From positions 26,225-90,224 of the forward strand of contig JAAZMZ010000007.1 in the NCBI GenBank assembly GCA_012798535.1: DNA of 64,000 bases. Reading direction: 5' to 3'. The notes beneath the pieces are model-generated. The model was given only the letters and a program-made list of their open reading frames with translations, was not told where the DNA came from and made no database searches. This stretch comes from Leptolinea sp. (GTDB taxonomy: Bacteria > Chloroflexota > Anaerolineae > Anaerolineales > Anaerolineaceae). Positions 1-7,837 of the stretch are shown here, in pieces (positions within the stretch are counted from its first letter, which is position 1; each line of letters starts with the position of its first letter). Both the position numbers and the translations under genes were made by a program.

Positions 1-150
1 GCCATTGAACGATCACTCAATGCCTATATAAATCAAACAACCTGGTTGCAGATTCAAAAGAATGGAATGAAAGTTGATTTTTCCTGGAAAAACTCGGCAG
101 CCAGATATGCGCATGAATATCTGGCTCTCTTAAATCTATCCCAAGATTAG
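1..150 (+). CDS. glgA: Glycogen (starch) synthase, C-terminal end only
   Basis: An open frame enters from the left edge and stops at TAG (148-150), giving the last 49 residues of a protein. The end matches the C-terminal helix of GT5 glycogen synthases: a W..LQ.NGM segment, then DFSW, then a Tyr/Ala-rich helix. GT5 enzymes elongate glycogen from ADP-glucose in the cytoplasm. The 4-alpha-glucanotransferase directly downstream on the same strand supports a glycogen/maltodextrin context. Only the tail is visible, so the catalytic residues cannot be checked. The assignment rests on the DFSW-type terminal motif plus the neighbour. Confidence 0.75.
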   Translation, partial: AIERSLNAYINQTTWLQIQKNGMKVDFSWKNSAARYAHEYLALLNLSQD

Positions 151-272
151 ACATCACCGGTACTTCTTTCTGCCTGTTAGCCAATATCGCAAACAGGATA
201 ATAATGATACAAATAAAGTAATCAAGAAACATTCCCGGGTAATATCACTCAAAGATTATTGGAGATCACTTC

Positions 273-1793
273 ATGAGCTACGAACGACAGGCGGGCATCC
301 TGCTTCACCCAACCAGCCTCTCTGGACCGGATGGGATCGGTGATGTTGGGCCAGCCGCGTACCAATGGGTTGATTCAATAAAAAAGGCCGGTTTCTCTTT
401 ATGGCAGGTGCTGCCATTGGGTCCAACCGGGTATGGAGATTCGCCCTACCAGTGTTTTTCAGCCTTTGCCGGCAATCCGTATCTGGTCAGTCCGGCTCTT
501 CTTCTGGAAGATGGTCTGTTGCACACCTCCGATCTTTCCGAAAGACCGGCGCTGCCTCTGAATTATGTGGATTACGGAGCGGCAATCCACTGGAAGAATT
601 ATCTATTACATCTTGCCTATTCCAGATTTTGCCGGATACATCCTCCCCTGATGGTGGATGAATTCAATGAATATCAACTGGCAGAAAAAGACTGGCTTGA
701 AGATTTCAGCGTTTTCATGGCGATCAAAGAAGAGATGGACGGAAAAGCCTGGAATGAATGGCCGAAAGAATTGCGAAAAAGGAAAACAACTGCCCTTAAG
801 AGTTTTACAGAATCCCATGCAGAAGCTATTGAATATCACCAGTTTCGACAATTTCTGTTTTCCCGCCAGTGGAATCAATTGCACACCTATGTGAGCAATT
901 CCGGCATCAAAATCATCGGGGATATTCCGCTGTTTGTAGCGTATGATTCAGCAGATGTCTGGGCGAATCCGGATCTATTCTTTCTGGATAAAGAAGGTGA
1001 TCCTGAATTTGTTGCCGGTGTACCACCAGATTATTTCTCGGCTACCGGGCAGCTCTGGGGCAACCCGTTGTACAAATGGGAATATCACCGACAGACCGAC
1101 TATACCTGGTGGATAGCCCGGATAAAATCAACCCTTTCGCTTTTTGATCTCATCCGTCTGGATCACTTTAGAGGTTTTGCCGGGTACTGGGAAATTCCCG
1201 CCGGTATGCCAACGGCCGAAAAAGGCCGCTGGGTTCCCGGCCCCGGTGCAGATTTTCTCTCAAGAGTCCAGCAGGTTCTTGGCAGACTCCCCATTATCGC
1301 CGAGGACCTGGGCGAAATTACTTCAGACGTCATAGAACTTCGCGATAAATTCAATCTACCCGGCATGAAAATATTCCAATTCTCATTTGCCAGTGATCCA
1401 ACAGATCCATTTCTGCCGCATAACTATCCGGTCAACTGTGTGGCTTATACCGGCACCCATGATAATGACACCACCATCGGCTGGTACCATACGGCACCGG
1501 AATCAGAAAGGGATTTTTGCCGCCGCTACCTGGCCTGCGATTCCTCCGGCATTCCATGGGAAATGATCCGGGCCGTCTGGCAATCCGTTGCGCGGATTGC
1601 CGTGGCGCCACTTCAAGACTTCCTTAGCCTGGATACCTCCGCCCGGATGAATTTTCCAGGCAAACTGGGAGGAAACTGGACCTGGCGAACGACCGGCAGC
1701 GGACTTTCTGATGAACTGATCACCCGCATCAGGGAATTCAACTGGTTATACAACCGGTTGCCGGAATTGCAAGGAAAAACAAAAAAGAGGTAA
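273..1793 (+). CDS. malQ: 4-alpha-glucanotransferase (amylomaltase, GH77)
   Basis: 506 residues, the usual length of the short bacterial amylomaltases. The N-terminus has the family signature (GILLHPTSL, then GDVGPAA and WQVLPLGPTG with GDSPY). The nucleophile region LIRLDHFRGF, the acid/base region IAEDLG and the GTHDNDT motif are all present, so the GH77 catalytic core looks intact. The enzyme transfers glucan segments between alpha-1,4-glucans in the cytoplasm, in maltodextrin and glycogen turnover. It lies 122 bases after glgA. The ATG has a GGAG ribosome site about 8 bases upstream. It ends 6 bases before the convergent transporter gene. Confidence 0.95.
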   Translation: MSYERQAGILLHPTSLSGPDGIGDVGPAAYQWVDSIKKAGFSLWQVLPLGPTGYGDSPYQCFSAFAGNPYLVSPALLLEDGLLHTSDLSERPALPLNYVDYGAAIHWKNYLLHLAYSRFCRIHPPLMVDEFNEYQLAEKDWLEDFSVFMAIKEEMDGKAWNEWPKELRKRKTTALKSFTESHAEAIEYHQFRQFLFSRQWNQLHTYVSNSGIKIIGDIPLFVAYDSADVWANPDLFFLDKEGDPEFVAGVPPDYFSATGQLWGNPLYKWEYHRQTDYTWWIARIKSTLSLFDLIRLDHFRGFAGYWEIPAGMPTAEKGRWVPGPGADFLSRVQQVLGRLPIIAEDLGEITSDVIELRDKFNLPGMKIFQFSFASDPTDPFLPHNYPVNCVAYTGTHDNDTTIGWYHTAPESERDFCRRYLACDSSGIPWEMIRAVWQSVARIAVAPLQDFLSLDTSARMNFPGKLGGNWTWRTTGSGLSDELITRIREFNWLYNRLPELQGKTKKR

Positions 1794-1799
1794 TCCGGG

Positions 1800-2762
1800 T
1801 CACCTTCGAGACGCCAGGAAAATACCCAGCAAGATGATACTCCCACCGATCCATTCAAAAGCGGTGGGAATTTCTTTTAGAAATATGACTGCGAGTATAG
1901 TCGATCCGACCGGTTCACCCAGCAGCACAACCGCCACCAGACCAACCGGAAGATAAGCCAGCGCCCAGTTCAGACTGGTGTGTCCGACTATTTGTGGAAA
2001 TATAGCCAGAGCGAGACAACACAGATACGCCTGTGGTGAATAAGGGAAGAAAGTGTTTCCTGAAAGGAAGACAAACAGCACCAGAAATATTCCCGCGCAG
2101 GAATAAATGCAGTAAACGTACACCGACAGATCGATTGTCTTTCGTAATATACGTCCAATGATCAGGTAAAAACTGGCACATATGGCACCCGTCAGCGCGA
2201 GACAATTTCCCAGCAGGATGTTCGATGATTGAGCCGCTTTCCCTGTTTCGCAGGTCAGACCACCTGAGATAAACACACAATCATTAGTCAAACTGACGAT
2301 CAATCCGCCGGCAATCGCCACCGTCAATCCGATCACGGTCATGCGGCTGGCTTTTTCTTTCAAAACGAGCGGGGAAAAAAGCGCCACCCAGATTGGTGTT
2401 GTGGTCACCAGTACAACAGAACTGGATACACTGGTGTATTCAAGAGAAGTGATCCAGGTGGCAAAATGGATTGCCAGGAGCAACCCCGCTCCGATGATCC
2501 TGAGCCAATCCCGGCGAGTGATAGTCTGGATTTCATGTCCATGCCTGTGAATCACCCAGGGGGTCATTATCAATGATGCCAGTCCAAGTCGAAATGCGGC
2601 GATCACCAGGGATGGCATTTCCATCTGGGCATAGCGAATGAAAAGTGAGGCAGACGAAACAGCCAGGATTCCAATTGTCAGCACAAAAACCGGGGATCTC
2701 AGCCAGGTTGTATGATTTGGATTGACAGATGATTGTATCTTGCTTGACAAAGGGATTTTCAC
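1800..2762 (-). CDS. EamA/DMT-family membrane transporter
   Basis: 320 residues with about ten hydrophobic segments arranged as two repeated halves, the plan of drug/metabolite-transporter (EamA, RhaT-like) permeases. The first half contains SSASLFIRYAQMEMPSL and the second has the typical GEPVGSTILA...F.WIGG..IL.G pattern. These proteins export or exchange small metabolites across the cytoplasmic membrane; the substrate cannot be read from sequence. The start codon is GTG with no ribosome site. A TAGAAT -10 hexamer ends 8 bases before it, suggesting a leaderless message. It is divergent from the superoxide dismutase gene. Confidence 0.85.
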   Translation of the reverse strand: MKIPLSSKIQSSVNPNHTTWLRSPVFVLTIGILAVSSASLFIRYAQMEMPSLVIAAFRLGLASLIMTPWVIHRHGHEIQTITRRDWLRIIGAGLLLAIHFATWITSLEYTSVSSSVVLVTTTPIWVALFSPLVLKEKASRMTVIGLTVAIAGGLIVSLTNDCVFISGGLTCETGKAAQSSNILLGNCLALTGAICASFYLIIGRILRKTIDLSVYVYCIYSCAGIFLVLFVFLSGNTFFPYSPQAYLCCLALAIFPQIVGHTSLNWALAYLPVGLVAVVLLGEPVGSTILAVIFLKEIPTAFEWIGGSIILLGIFLASRR

Positions 2763-2770
2763 TGGCTAAA

Positions 2771-2776
2771 ATTCTA
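2771..2776 (-). promoter_or_regulatory. -10 element (TAGAAT) of the EamA gene, nearly leaderless
   Basis: On the minus strand TAGAAT ends 8 bases before the GTG start at 2762, placing the predicted transcription start within one or two bases of the codon. No Shine-Dalgarno sequence and no good -35 are seen. The hexamer overlaps an 8-base palindrome, CTAATTAG (2774-2781), which could be an operator for this gene, the divergent sod gene, or both. Confidence 0.4.
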
Positions 2777-2849
2777 ATTAGGATTGTTTTGCTCTTATTT
2801 AGGCAAAAATAAAACTTAAAACAACTGACTAACTATTAGGAGGACTATT

Positions 2850-3449
2850 ATGGCTTTTGAACAGGTAAAACTGGATTATTCATTTAATGCTTTGGAACCT
2901 TATGTCGACGCGGCGACGATGGAAATCCATTATACCAAGCACCACGCGACCTACTTGAAGAACCTTAACTCGGCTGTTGAAAAACATCCGGAACTCTTCA
3001 ACAAGACCCTGGATTCGTTGCTATCGGATCTCGATAGGATTCCGGAAGACATCCGCACGGCTGTGAGAAACAACGGCGGAGGTGTCTTCAACCATAATTT
3101 CTATTTTGAAGGCATGGGACCAAAAGGAGGAGCTCCAAAGGGGAAACTGGCCGATGCCATCAACAAAACTTTTGGTAGTTTTGACACATTCAAACTGGAA
3201 ATGGAAAAAGCGGCTCTTGGTCGATTTGGCAGTGGATTTGCCTGGCTCAGCCAGAAGAAAGATGGATCGCTGGTGATCACTTCCACACCCAATCAGGACA
3301 CTCCGCTGACCGAAGGGCTCAAACCTCTTTTCACTGTAGACGTCTGGGAACACGCGTACTATTTGAAGTATCAAAACCGCCGGGCTGACTATCTGTCCGC
3401 ATTTTGGAATGTGGTAGACTGGGATGTAGTGGAAAAACGCTTTCTTTAA
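2850..3449 (+). CDS. sod: Superoxide dismutase, Fe/Mn family (Mn-type features)
   Basis: 199 residues, normal for the family. Metal-ligand motifs are visible: HYTKHHATYLKNLN near the N-terminus, the NHNFYF helix, and DVWEHAYYLKYQNRR near the C-terminus. The segment STPNQDTPL carries the Gln placed as in Mn-dependent enzymes (Fe enzymes usually have Ala there), so Mn or cambialistic use is more likely than strict Fe. It converts superoxide to peroxide and oxygen in the cytoplasm. The ATG has a very good AGGAGG site. The ferredoxin gene follows after 30 bases with its own AGGAGG, so the two are probably co-transcribed. Confidence 0.95.
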   Translation: MAFEQVKLDYSFNALEPYVDAATMEIHYTKHHATYLKNLNSAVEKHPELFNKTLDSLLSDLDRIPEDIRTAVRNNGGGVFNHNFYFEGMGPKGGAPKGKLADAINKTFGSFDTFKLEMEKAALGRFGSGFAWLSQKKDGSLVITSTPNQDTPLTEGLKPLFTVDVWEHAYYLKYQNRRADYLSAFWNVVDWDVVEKRFL

Positions 3450-3479
3450 TAAACCCGGATTTGAATTTTAGGAGGAAAG

Positions 3480-3890
3480 ATGGCTCACGTAATCACAAAT
3501 CTATGTTTACGCGAAGGCAGTTGCGCCATTGTTTGCCCGGTAGAGTGTATTGTGCCAGGGAAACCCACAGATCAATACCCGCTTTATTATATAGACCCTG
3601 AAACTTGCATCGACTGTGATGCCTGTGTATCTGAATGCCCGTATTCCGCGATTTTTTTAGATGAAGAAGTTCCGTCAGTCTATAAAGCTAAAGGTGGTGA
3701 AGTGTTATCGATGCCTGCTGGCACTCCCGGTTTTGTTGAAGTGTATAACGGAAAAGATCACAATGGTGATCCCGTTCACTTGGAAGGCACACGCAAACTG
3801 GCGGCCGGTGAAGTGGTTGATTTGACGCCGGCAAAAGAGGTCGCGGCCGCGTATTTCAAAGAAGGCCCCGGGTATCGTACGGCCGGATAG
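3480..3890 (+). CDS. Dicluster (7Fe/8Fe-type) ferredoxin with C-terminal extension
   Basis: 136 residues. Cysteines at 9, 15, 19 (CP) and 23 form the first cluster site and those at 43, 46, 49 and 53 (CIDCDACVSECP) the second. The first set departs from the textbook CX2CX2CX3CP, as in 7Fe ferredoxins or Chlorobium/Chloroflexi-type 8Fe proteins, so the exact cluster (3Fe-4S or 4Fe-4S) is unresolved. About 75 residues follow the second site with no cysteines, a longer tail than in small bacterial ferredoxins. It is a cytoplasmic one-electron carrier. It sits 30 bases after sod and is followed by a good terminator, so sod-fdx looks like a two-gene unit, suggesting a link to oxidative stress. Confidence 0.85.
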   Translation: MAHVITNLCLREGSCAIVCPVECIVPGKPTDQYPLYYIDPETCIDCDACVSECPYSAIFLDEEVPSVYKAKGGEVLSMPAGTPGFVEVYNGKDHNGDPVHLEGTRKLAAGEVVDLTPAKEVAAAYFKEGPGYRTAG

Positions 3891-3914
3891 ATTTTTTGCA
3901 TGACGCTCGATGAG

Positions 3915-3954
3915 AATGGACGGATCGCCTGATGATTCGTCCATTTGTTTTATT
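3915..3954 (+). terminator. Intrinsic terminator after the ferredoxin gene
   Basis: AATGGACGGAT (3915-3925) pairs with ATTCGTCCATT (3935-3945, one G-U pair) around a 9-base loop, followed by the T-rich tract TTGTTTTATT. It lies 25 bases after the ferredoxin stop codon and separates sod-fdx from the lyase gene. Confidence 0.7.
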
Positions 3955-4017
3955 CCAGATGAAACAAAGATCGGGGTAGAATTCATGGAAGAAATTCACT
4001 TGGAAGGGGAATAGTAT

Positions 4018-5460
4018 ATGTCGGCAGAAAAGTTATTTCGGATCGAAAAAGATTCCCTGGGAGAAGTAAAAGTTCCCGTTGAAAAGCTGTATGGTGCGCA
4101 AACCCAGCGTGCTGTGGATAACTTTCCCATCAGCGGACATCGACCGCATCGAGCTTTTATCTGGTCCGTAGCCGCCATTAAGCTGGCAGCCGCCCGCGTG
4201 AACACGTCGCTGGGATTACTTTCAACAGCGTTTTCCGGGGCAATCCAATCTGCTTCTCTGGAAGTGATGAACGGGAATTGGGATGATCAATTCGTGGTCG
4301 ATCCATTTCAGGCGGGTGCTGGCACCAGCCATCACATGAACGTGAATGAGGTCATAGCTTCAAGAGCGAATCAATTGTTAGGTGAAAATACAGACCAGGG
4401 AAAGATTCACCCGAACGACCATGTCAACATGGCGCAATCCACCAATGACGTCATTCCCACAGCCATCCGCCTGGGATGCCTGTGGCGAATGGAAGAACTG
4501 GATGGAGTATATAAACAAGCGGTGGAAACCTTCAACAAGAAAGCCGACGAATTCGATTCTGTGATCAAATCGGGTAGAACCCACCTGCAGGATGCCGTAC
4601 CGGTTCGCCTCGGGCAGGAGTTCAGCGGATACGCGGCCGCGATTGAGCTTGACCGCCAGCGAATAAACCAGGCCGCAGACAACCTGACCCGCCTGGGGAT
4701 CAGTGGTACTGCCGCCGGAACAGGTATCAACGCTCATCCGGAATACTCACATCGGATGGCTGTTGAGCTTTCCACAATCACCGGAAAACACCTGACCCTT
4801 TCAGAAAACCTGTTTGAATCCATGCAATCCATGGCTGATCTGGCCGCATTCAGCAGCGCTTTGCGCGTCAGTGCGGTGACGTTCACGCGCATCGCCAATG
4901 ATCTTCGGCTGCTTTCATCCGGCCCGGCCAGCGGATTGGATGAAATCCATCTGCCTGCCGTCCAGCCCGGTTCCAGCATCATGCCGGGAAAAGTTAATCC
5001 GGTGATGGCTGAAATGCTCAATATGGTGATGATCCAGGTTTGTGCCATGGATTCGGCAGTTTCCACGGCGGCGGCAGCCGGTCAATTGGAACTCAATGTA
5101 ATGATGCCGATCATCGCCTACAACCTGTTCGAGATGATGCAGATCATGATCAACGGAATCAGGGTCTTTATTGAACGCTGTGTGGCCGGTATATCAGCCA
5201 ATCCGGATCGCTGCCGCTACTGGTTGGATCGTAACACCATTCTGGTGACAGTTTTAAATCCGTTGATTGGTTATCAGGCCGGCGCCAGGCTGGCACAGGA
5301 AGCCCGTCGGAAAGATACATCCATTCTGTCTGTTGCTGAAGAACAGGTCCGTGAAGGGAAATTGCTTCGGATGGACGTCGGCACACCTGTAACCCTGAAG
5401 GAAATAAAAACCGCCCTGGAAGCTGTGGAAGCCATGACCAGAGGCGGTTTGCTGGCCTAA
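4018..5460 (+). CDS. Class II fumarase/aspartase-family lyase, probably aspartate ammonia-lyase
   Basis: 480 residues of the fumarase/aspartase superfamily. Visible motifs are AGTSHHMNVNEVIASRA, HPNDHVNMAQSTNDVIPT, GRTHLQDAVPVRLGQEF and the signature GSSIMPGKVNPVMAEM. The last two, together with AAGQLELNVM, resemble Bacillus-type aspartases as I recall them more than FumC (whose last segment reads GNFELNV). The product is therefore more likely to interconvert aspartate with fumarate and ammonia than to hydrate fumarate. Family motifs do not settle the substrate, and fumarate hydratase remains possible. It is cytoplasmic, expected to be a homotetramer. It appears monocistronic: a terminator precedes it and a convergent gene begins 10 bases after it. 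Confidence 0.88.
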   Translation: MSAEKLFRIEKDSLGEVKVPVEKLYGAQTQRAVDNFPISGHRPHRAFIWSVAAIKLAAARVNTSLGLLSTAFSGAIQSASLEVMNGNWDDQFVVDPFQAGAGTSHHMNVNEVIASRANQLLGENTDQGKIHPNDHVNMAQSTNDVIPTAIRLGCLWRMEELDGVYKQAVETFNKKADEFDSVIKSGRTHLQDAVPVRLGQEFSGYAAAIELDRQRINQAADNLTRLGISGTAAGTGINAHPEYSHRMAVELSTITGKHLTLSENLFESMQSMADLAAFSSALRVSAVTFTRIANDLRLLSSGPASGLDEIHLPAVQPGSSIMPGKVNPVMAEMLNMVMIQVCAMDSAVSTAAAAGQLELNVMMPIIAYNLFEMMQIMINGIRVFIERCVAGISANPDRCRYWLDRNTILVTVLNPLIGYQAGARLAQEARRKDTSILSVAEEQVREGKLLRMDVGTPVTLKEIKTALEAVEAMTRGGLLA

Positions 5461-5470
5461 TTACCACTAA

Positions 5471-6250
5471 TTATTCGGCTTTCTTCGCACCTCTGGCCGA
5501 TCTGATCAGTGCATTGCTGCGGGAGGCGTACACCGCTGCACCGACCAGTCCGGCTTGATTTAATAACTGAGCCGGAATGATCTCTGCACGAATCCGTAAG
5601 TATTTCGCGTACTGGTTGAAAGATTTACTGGCTCCACCGCCAATGATGAACACATCGGGAGAAAACAGTCGTTCGTATGTGCTCAGGGCTTCCTGAAAAC
5701 GCATCGCCCATTCTTCCCAGGTCCACTTCTTCCGTTCCCTCGCGGCATCAGATGCCCGGCGTTCCGCGTCTTTTCCCCGAATTTCAAGATGACCGAACTC
5801 GGTATTCGGAAACAAATGCCCATCGATGAATACGGCCGAACCGATGCCGGTGCCAATGGTCAACATGATGACCACCCCTCGTTTATATTTTCGGCCTGCA
5901 CCAAATTCCATTTCAGCCAGGCCGGCGGCATCGGCGTCGTTCAACACATAGGATTTACAACCTGTAGCGGTCGTCAACAACGCGCTGACATCTGTTCCGA
6001 TCCAACTCTTATCTACATTCGCCGCAGAATAGGCTACACCGTGGTGTACCACGGCGGGAAAACCGGCACCAAGAACGCCTTTATAGGAAAAATGCTGCGC
6101 CACCTGGCTGACCACTTCAGCCACATCATCCGGTCGGGCTTCTTCCGGAGTGGGTAGCCGAAATCTCTCCGTTGTCAGAGAACCTGTTGTTACATCGACC
6201 AGTGCGCCCTTTATTCCGGAACCGCCAATATCAAGACCCAGTACATCCAT
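5471..6250 (-). CDS. ppgK: Polyphosphate glucokinase (ROK family)
   Basis: 259 residues. The N-terminal phosphate-binding loop is GLDIGGSGIKGALVD, the arrangement typical of polyphosphate:glucose phosphotransferases. The ROK core follows with VLNDADAAGLAEMEFG and LTIGTGIGSAVF, and the substrate-side motif NTEFGHLEI. It phosphorylates glucose from polyphosphate (often also ATP) in the cytoplasm. It is the last gene of a minus-strand operon starting with the pseudouridine synthase near 9.9 kb. Its ATG lies 16 bases after the mltG stop with a strong GGAGG site. Confidence 0.9.
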   Translation of the reverse strand: MDVLGLDIGGSGIKGALVDVTTGSLTTERFRLPTPEEARPDDVAEVVSQVAQHFSYKGVLGAGFPAVVHHGVAYSAANVDKSWIGTDVSALLTTATGCKSYVLNDADAAGLAEMEFGAGRKYKRGVVIMLTIGTGIGSAVFIDGHLFPNTEFGHLEIRGKDAERRASDAARERKKWTWEEWAMRFQEALSTYERLFSPDVFIIGGGASKSFNQYAKYLRIRAEIIPAQLLNQAGLVGAAVYASRSNALIRSARGAKKAE

Positions 6251-6266
6251 TTTTCCTCCAGTAATT

Positions 6267-7421
6267 TTATGAACCGGCGCCTGTATCCGGACAACCGTTC
6301 ATAGTGTGTTCTTCGATTGAATTTGCGAATAGATGTCTCCCGGAAGAATCACAGGCGGCTCTGAAATAAAGGTAGGTCGATTCTTGCGGATTTGCCACTG
6401 CTTGTAAGGATGCCTGATCCGGATTGGATATGGGAGATGGCGGCAACCCATTAATTATATATGTATTATAGGGTGATTCGATTTCGAGATCAGACAGGCT
6501 CAAAGGACTCTTCCACCATCCCCATTCAGAGGAATATCCAAGCGCATATTGAGCGGTTGGATCACTTTGCAGCGGCATTCCACGCGCCAGCCTATTCAGA
6601 AAAACGGAGGCGATCAGCGGCTTTTCTTCATCGATCACTGCTTCCCTTTGAACAATGGAAGCCAGAATCACCGCCTGATAGACAGACAATCCATGACCGG
6701 CATAGGCTGCCCGGATATCCTGCGTCAATTCACGCTTTGACTCATCAATGAAAGCCGAAACGAACGCTTCAACACTCACATCTCTCCGAAATGAGTACAG
6801 ACCGGGTGCCAGGAATCCTTCATGTGATGGTATGTCAGTTCCAAAGACATCATCATCCTGCAATGGTTTGTTCACCAGTGTCAGGAATTCATCTATTGAG
6901 ATGGACAGACCAGAGGTCGGAAGTGCGGCGGCGATTTCTTCCTTCCGCCAACCCGGAAGAATCGAAAAATCAATCAGGCTTGAACTGGCATTCTGTAAAT
7001 GCCGGGCAGTATCACGCAGACTGCTTCCCGCCGGGATCAGGTATTTGCCGGGCAGGATTCGCCGGTCGGCCCCTGTAAATATCAATATTTTTCTGAAGAG
7101 GTCTGCATCAGAAATGATCCCTTCGGTTTGCATTTCTGAAATCACATCTGCCAGAGATTTTCCGCTTTCAACCGGGACAACTTTATCCATCGCAAGTGAG
7201 GATGGTTGATTGATCTTTTCCTGGTTGATAAAAACTGTCCATTCATAAAATAACAACTGGGCAGCATCCAGTGATGCATCCGGTTCTCCGATGGTCTGCC
7301 TGGCTTGCTGCTGGATGGAACTTACGGCCAGAATAAATAACCAACAAAGAAAGAGTGGGAAAAGGATTGTAGTAATGCGTAGTAATGTCACGCGTAAAGG
7401 GGGTTTTCGTGGCCTGGTCAT
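6267..7421 (-). CDS. mltG: Endolytic murein transglycosylase
   Basis: 384 residues. One membrane anchor (about 11-33) follows a basic N-terminus (TRPRKPPLR). A LysM-like subdomain lies at roughly 85-150 (SGKSLADVISEM, then LPGKYLIPAGSS). The YceG catalytic domain follows, with LASIVQREA (expected catalytic Glu260) and ASVFLNRLARGMPLQSDPT, then YNTY and GLPPSPISNP near the end. MltG cuts nascent peptidoglycan at the outer face of the membrane, setting strand length. ruvX and mltG are commonly adjacent in bacteria and here are 5 bases apart. The Thr/Pro-rich tail seen in other exported proteins of the window is absent. Confidence 0.92.
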   Translation of the reverse strand: MTRPRKPPLRVTLLRITTILFPLFLCWLFILAVSSIQQQARQTIGEPDASLDAAQLLFYEWTVFINQEKINQPSSLAMDKVVPVESGKSLADVISEMQTEGIISDADLFRKILIFTGADRRILPGKYLIPAGSSLRDTARHLQNASSSLIDFSILPGWRKEEIAAALPTSGLSISIDEFLTLVNKPLQDDDVFGTDIPSHEGFLAPGLYSFRRDVSVEAFVSAFIDESKRELTQDIRAAYAGHGLSVYQAVILASIVQREAVIDEEKPLIASVFLNRLARGMPLQSDPTAQYALGYSSEWGWWKSPLSLSDLEIESPYNTYIINGLPPSPISNPDQASLQAVANPQESTYLYFRAACDSSGRHLFANSIEEHTMNGCPDTGAGS

Positions 7422-7426
7422 ATGGA

Positions 7427-7837
7427 TTACAACCTGTTAAAAAACGAAAGCAATATTTCGGTGGCAGCCAATGCATCCTGATGCCCGCGGCGGTCTTTCC
7501 GGGAATAGCCCATCTGTAAAGCATCGAAACGGGCATCGACAGTTGAAAAAGCTTCATCCCAGTATTCTACAGTCAGACTACTGGCCAGTTCCAGATCTTT
7601 GCCAAAACTCAACGCGTGACGGCCCATGGCGTTTGGAGAGCCATCTTCCTGAAGACTGATCCCAATCACAATATGGTCGATCTGATTATCATGGATTACT
7701 TTCAGGATCTGTTCGATATCCACCTTTCGCGAGCGATGGTGGATGACACCCAGAGCATGCGCTAATCGGACATCCGGATCACCGATTGCCATCCCGATAC
7801 GTTTCTCTCCAGGGTCAAGACAAAGGTAGCGTGTCAT
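7427..7837 (-). CDS. ruvX: Putative pre-16S rRNA nuclease / Holliday junction resolvase-like YqgF
   Basis: 136 residues from the chosen start. It has the RNase H-like YqgF fold: CLDPGEKRIGMAIGD at the N-terminus, VIGISLQEDG, then YWDEAFSTVDA and HQDALAATEIL, which supply the acidic catalytic residues. The family matures the 5' end of 16S rRNA and has also been linked to junction resolution. A start 33 bases further upstream is possible. I prefer the ATG at 7837 because it forms an ATGA overlap with the stop of the upstream gene and places the conserved strand right at the N-terminus. It is part of the minus-strand operon ending with ppgK. Confidence 0.9.
   Translation of the reverse strand: MTRYLCLDPGEKRIGMAIGDPDVRLAHALGVIHHRSRKVDIEQILKVIHDNQIDHIVIGISLQEDGSPNAMGRHALSFGKDLELASSLTVEYWDEAFSTVDARFDALQMGYSRKDRRGHQDALAATEILLSFFNRL

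Noticed and set aside
4018..5460. Confident naming as fumarase FumC
   Set aside because: Motifs near the substrate and helper regions look closer to Bacillus-type aspartase, so only a family-level call with an aspartase preference is given.
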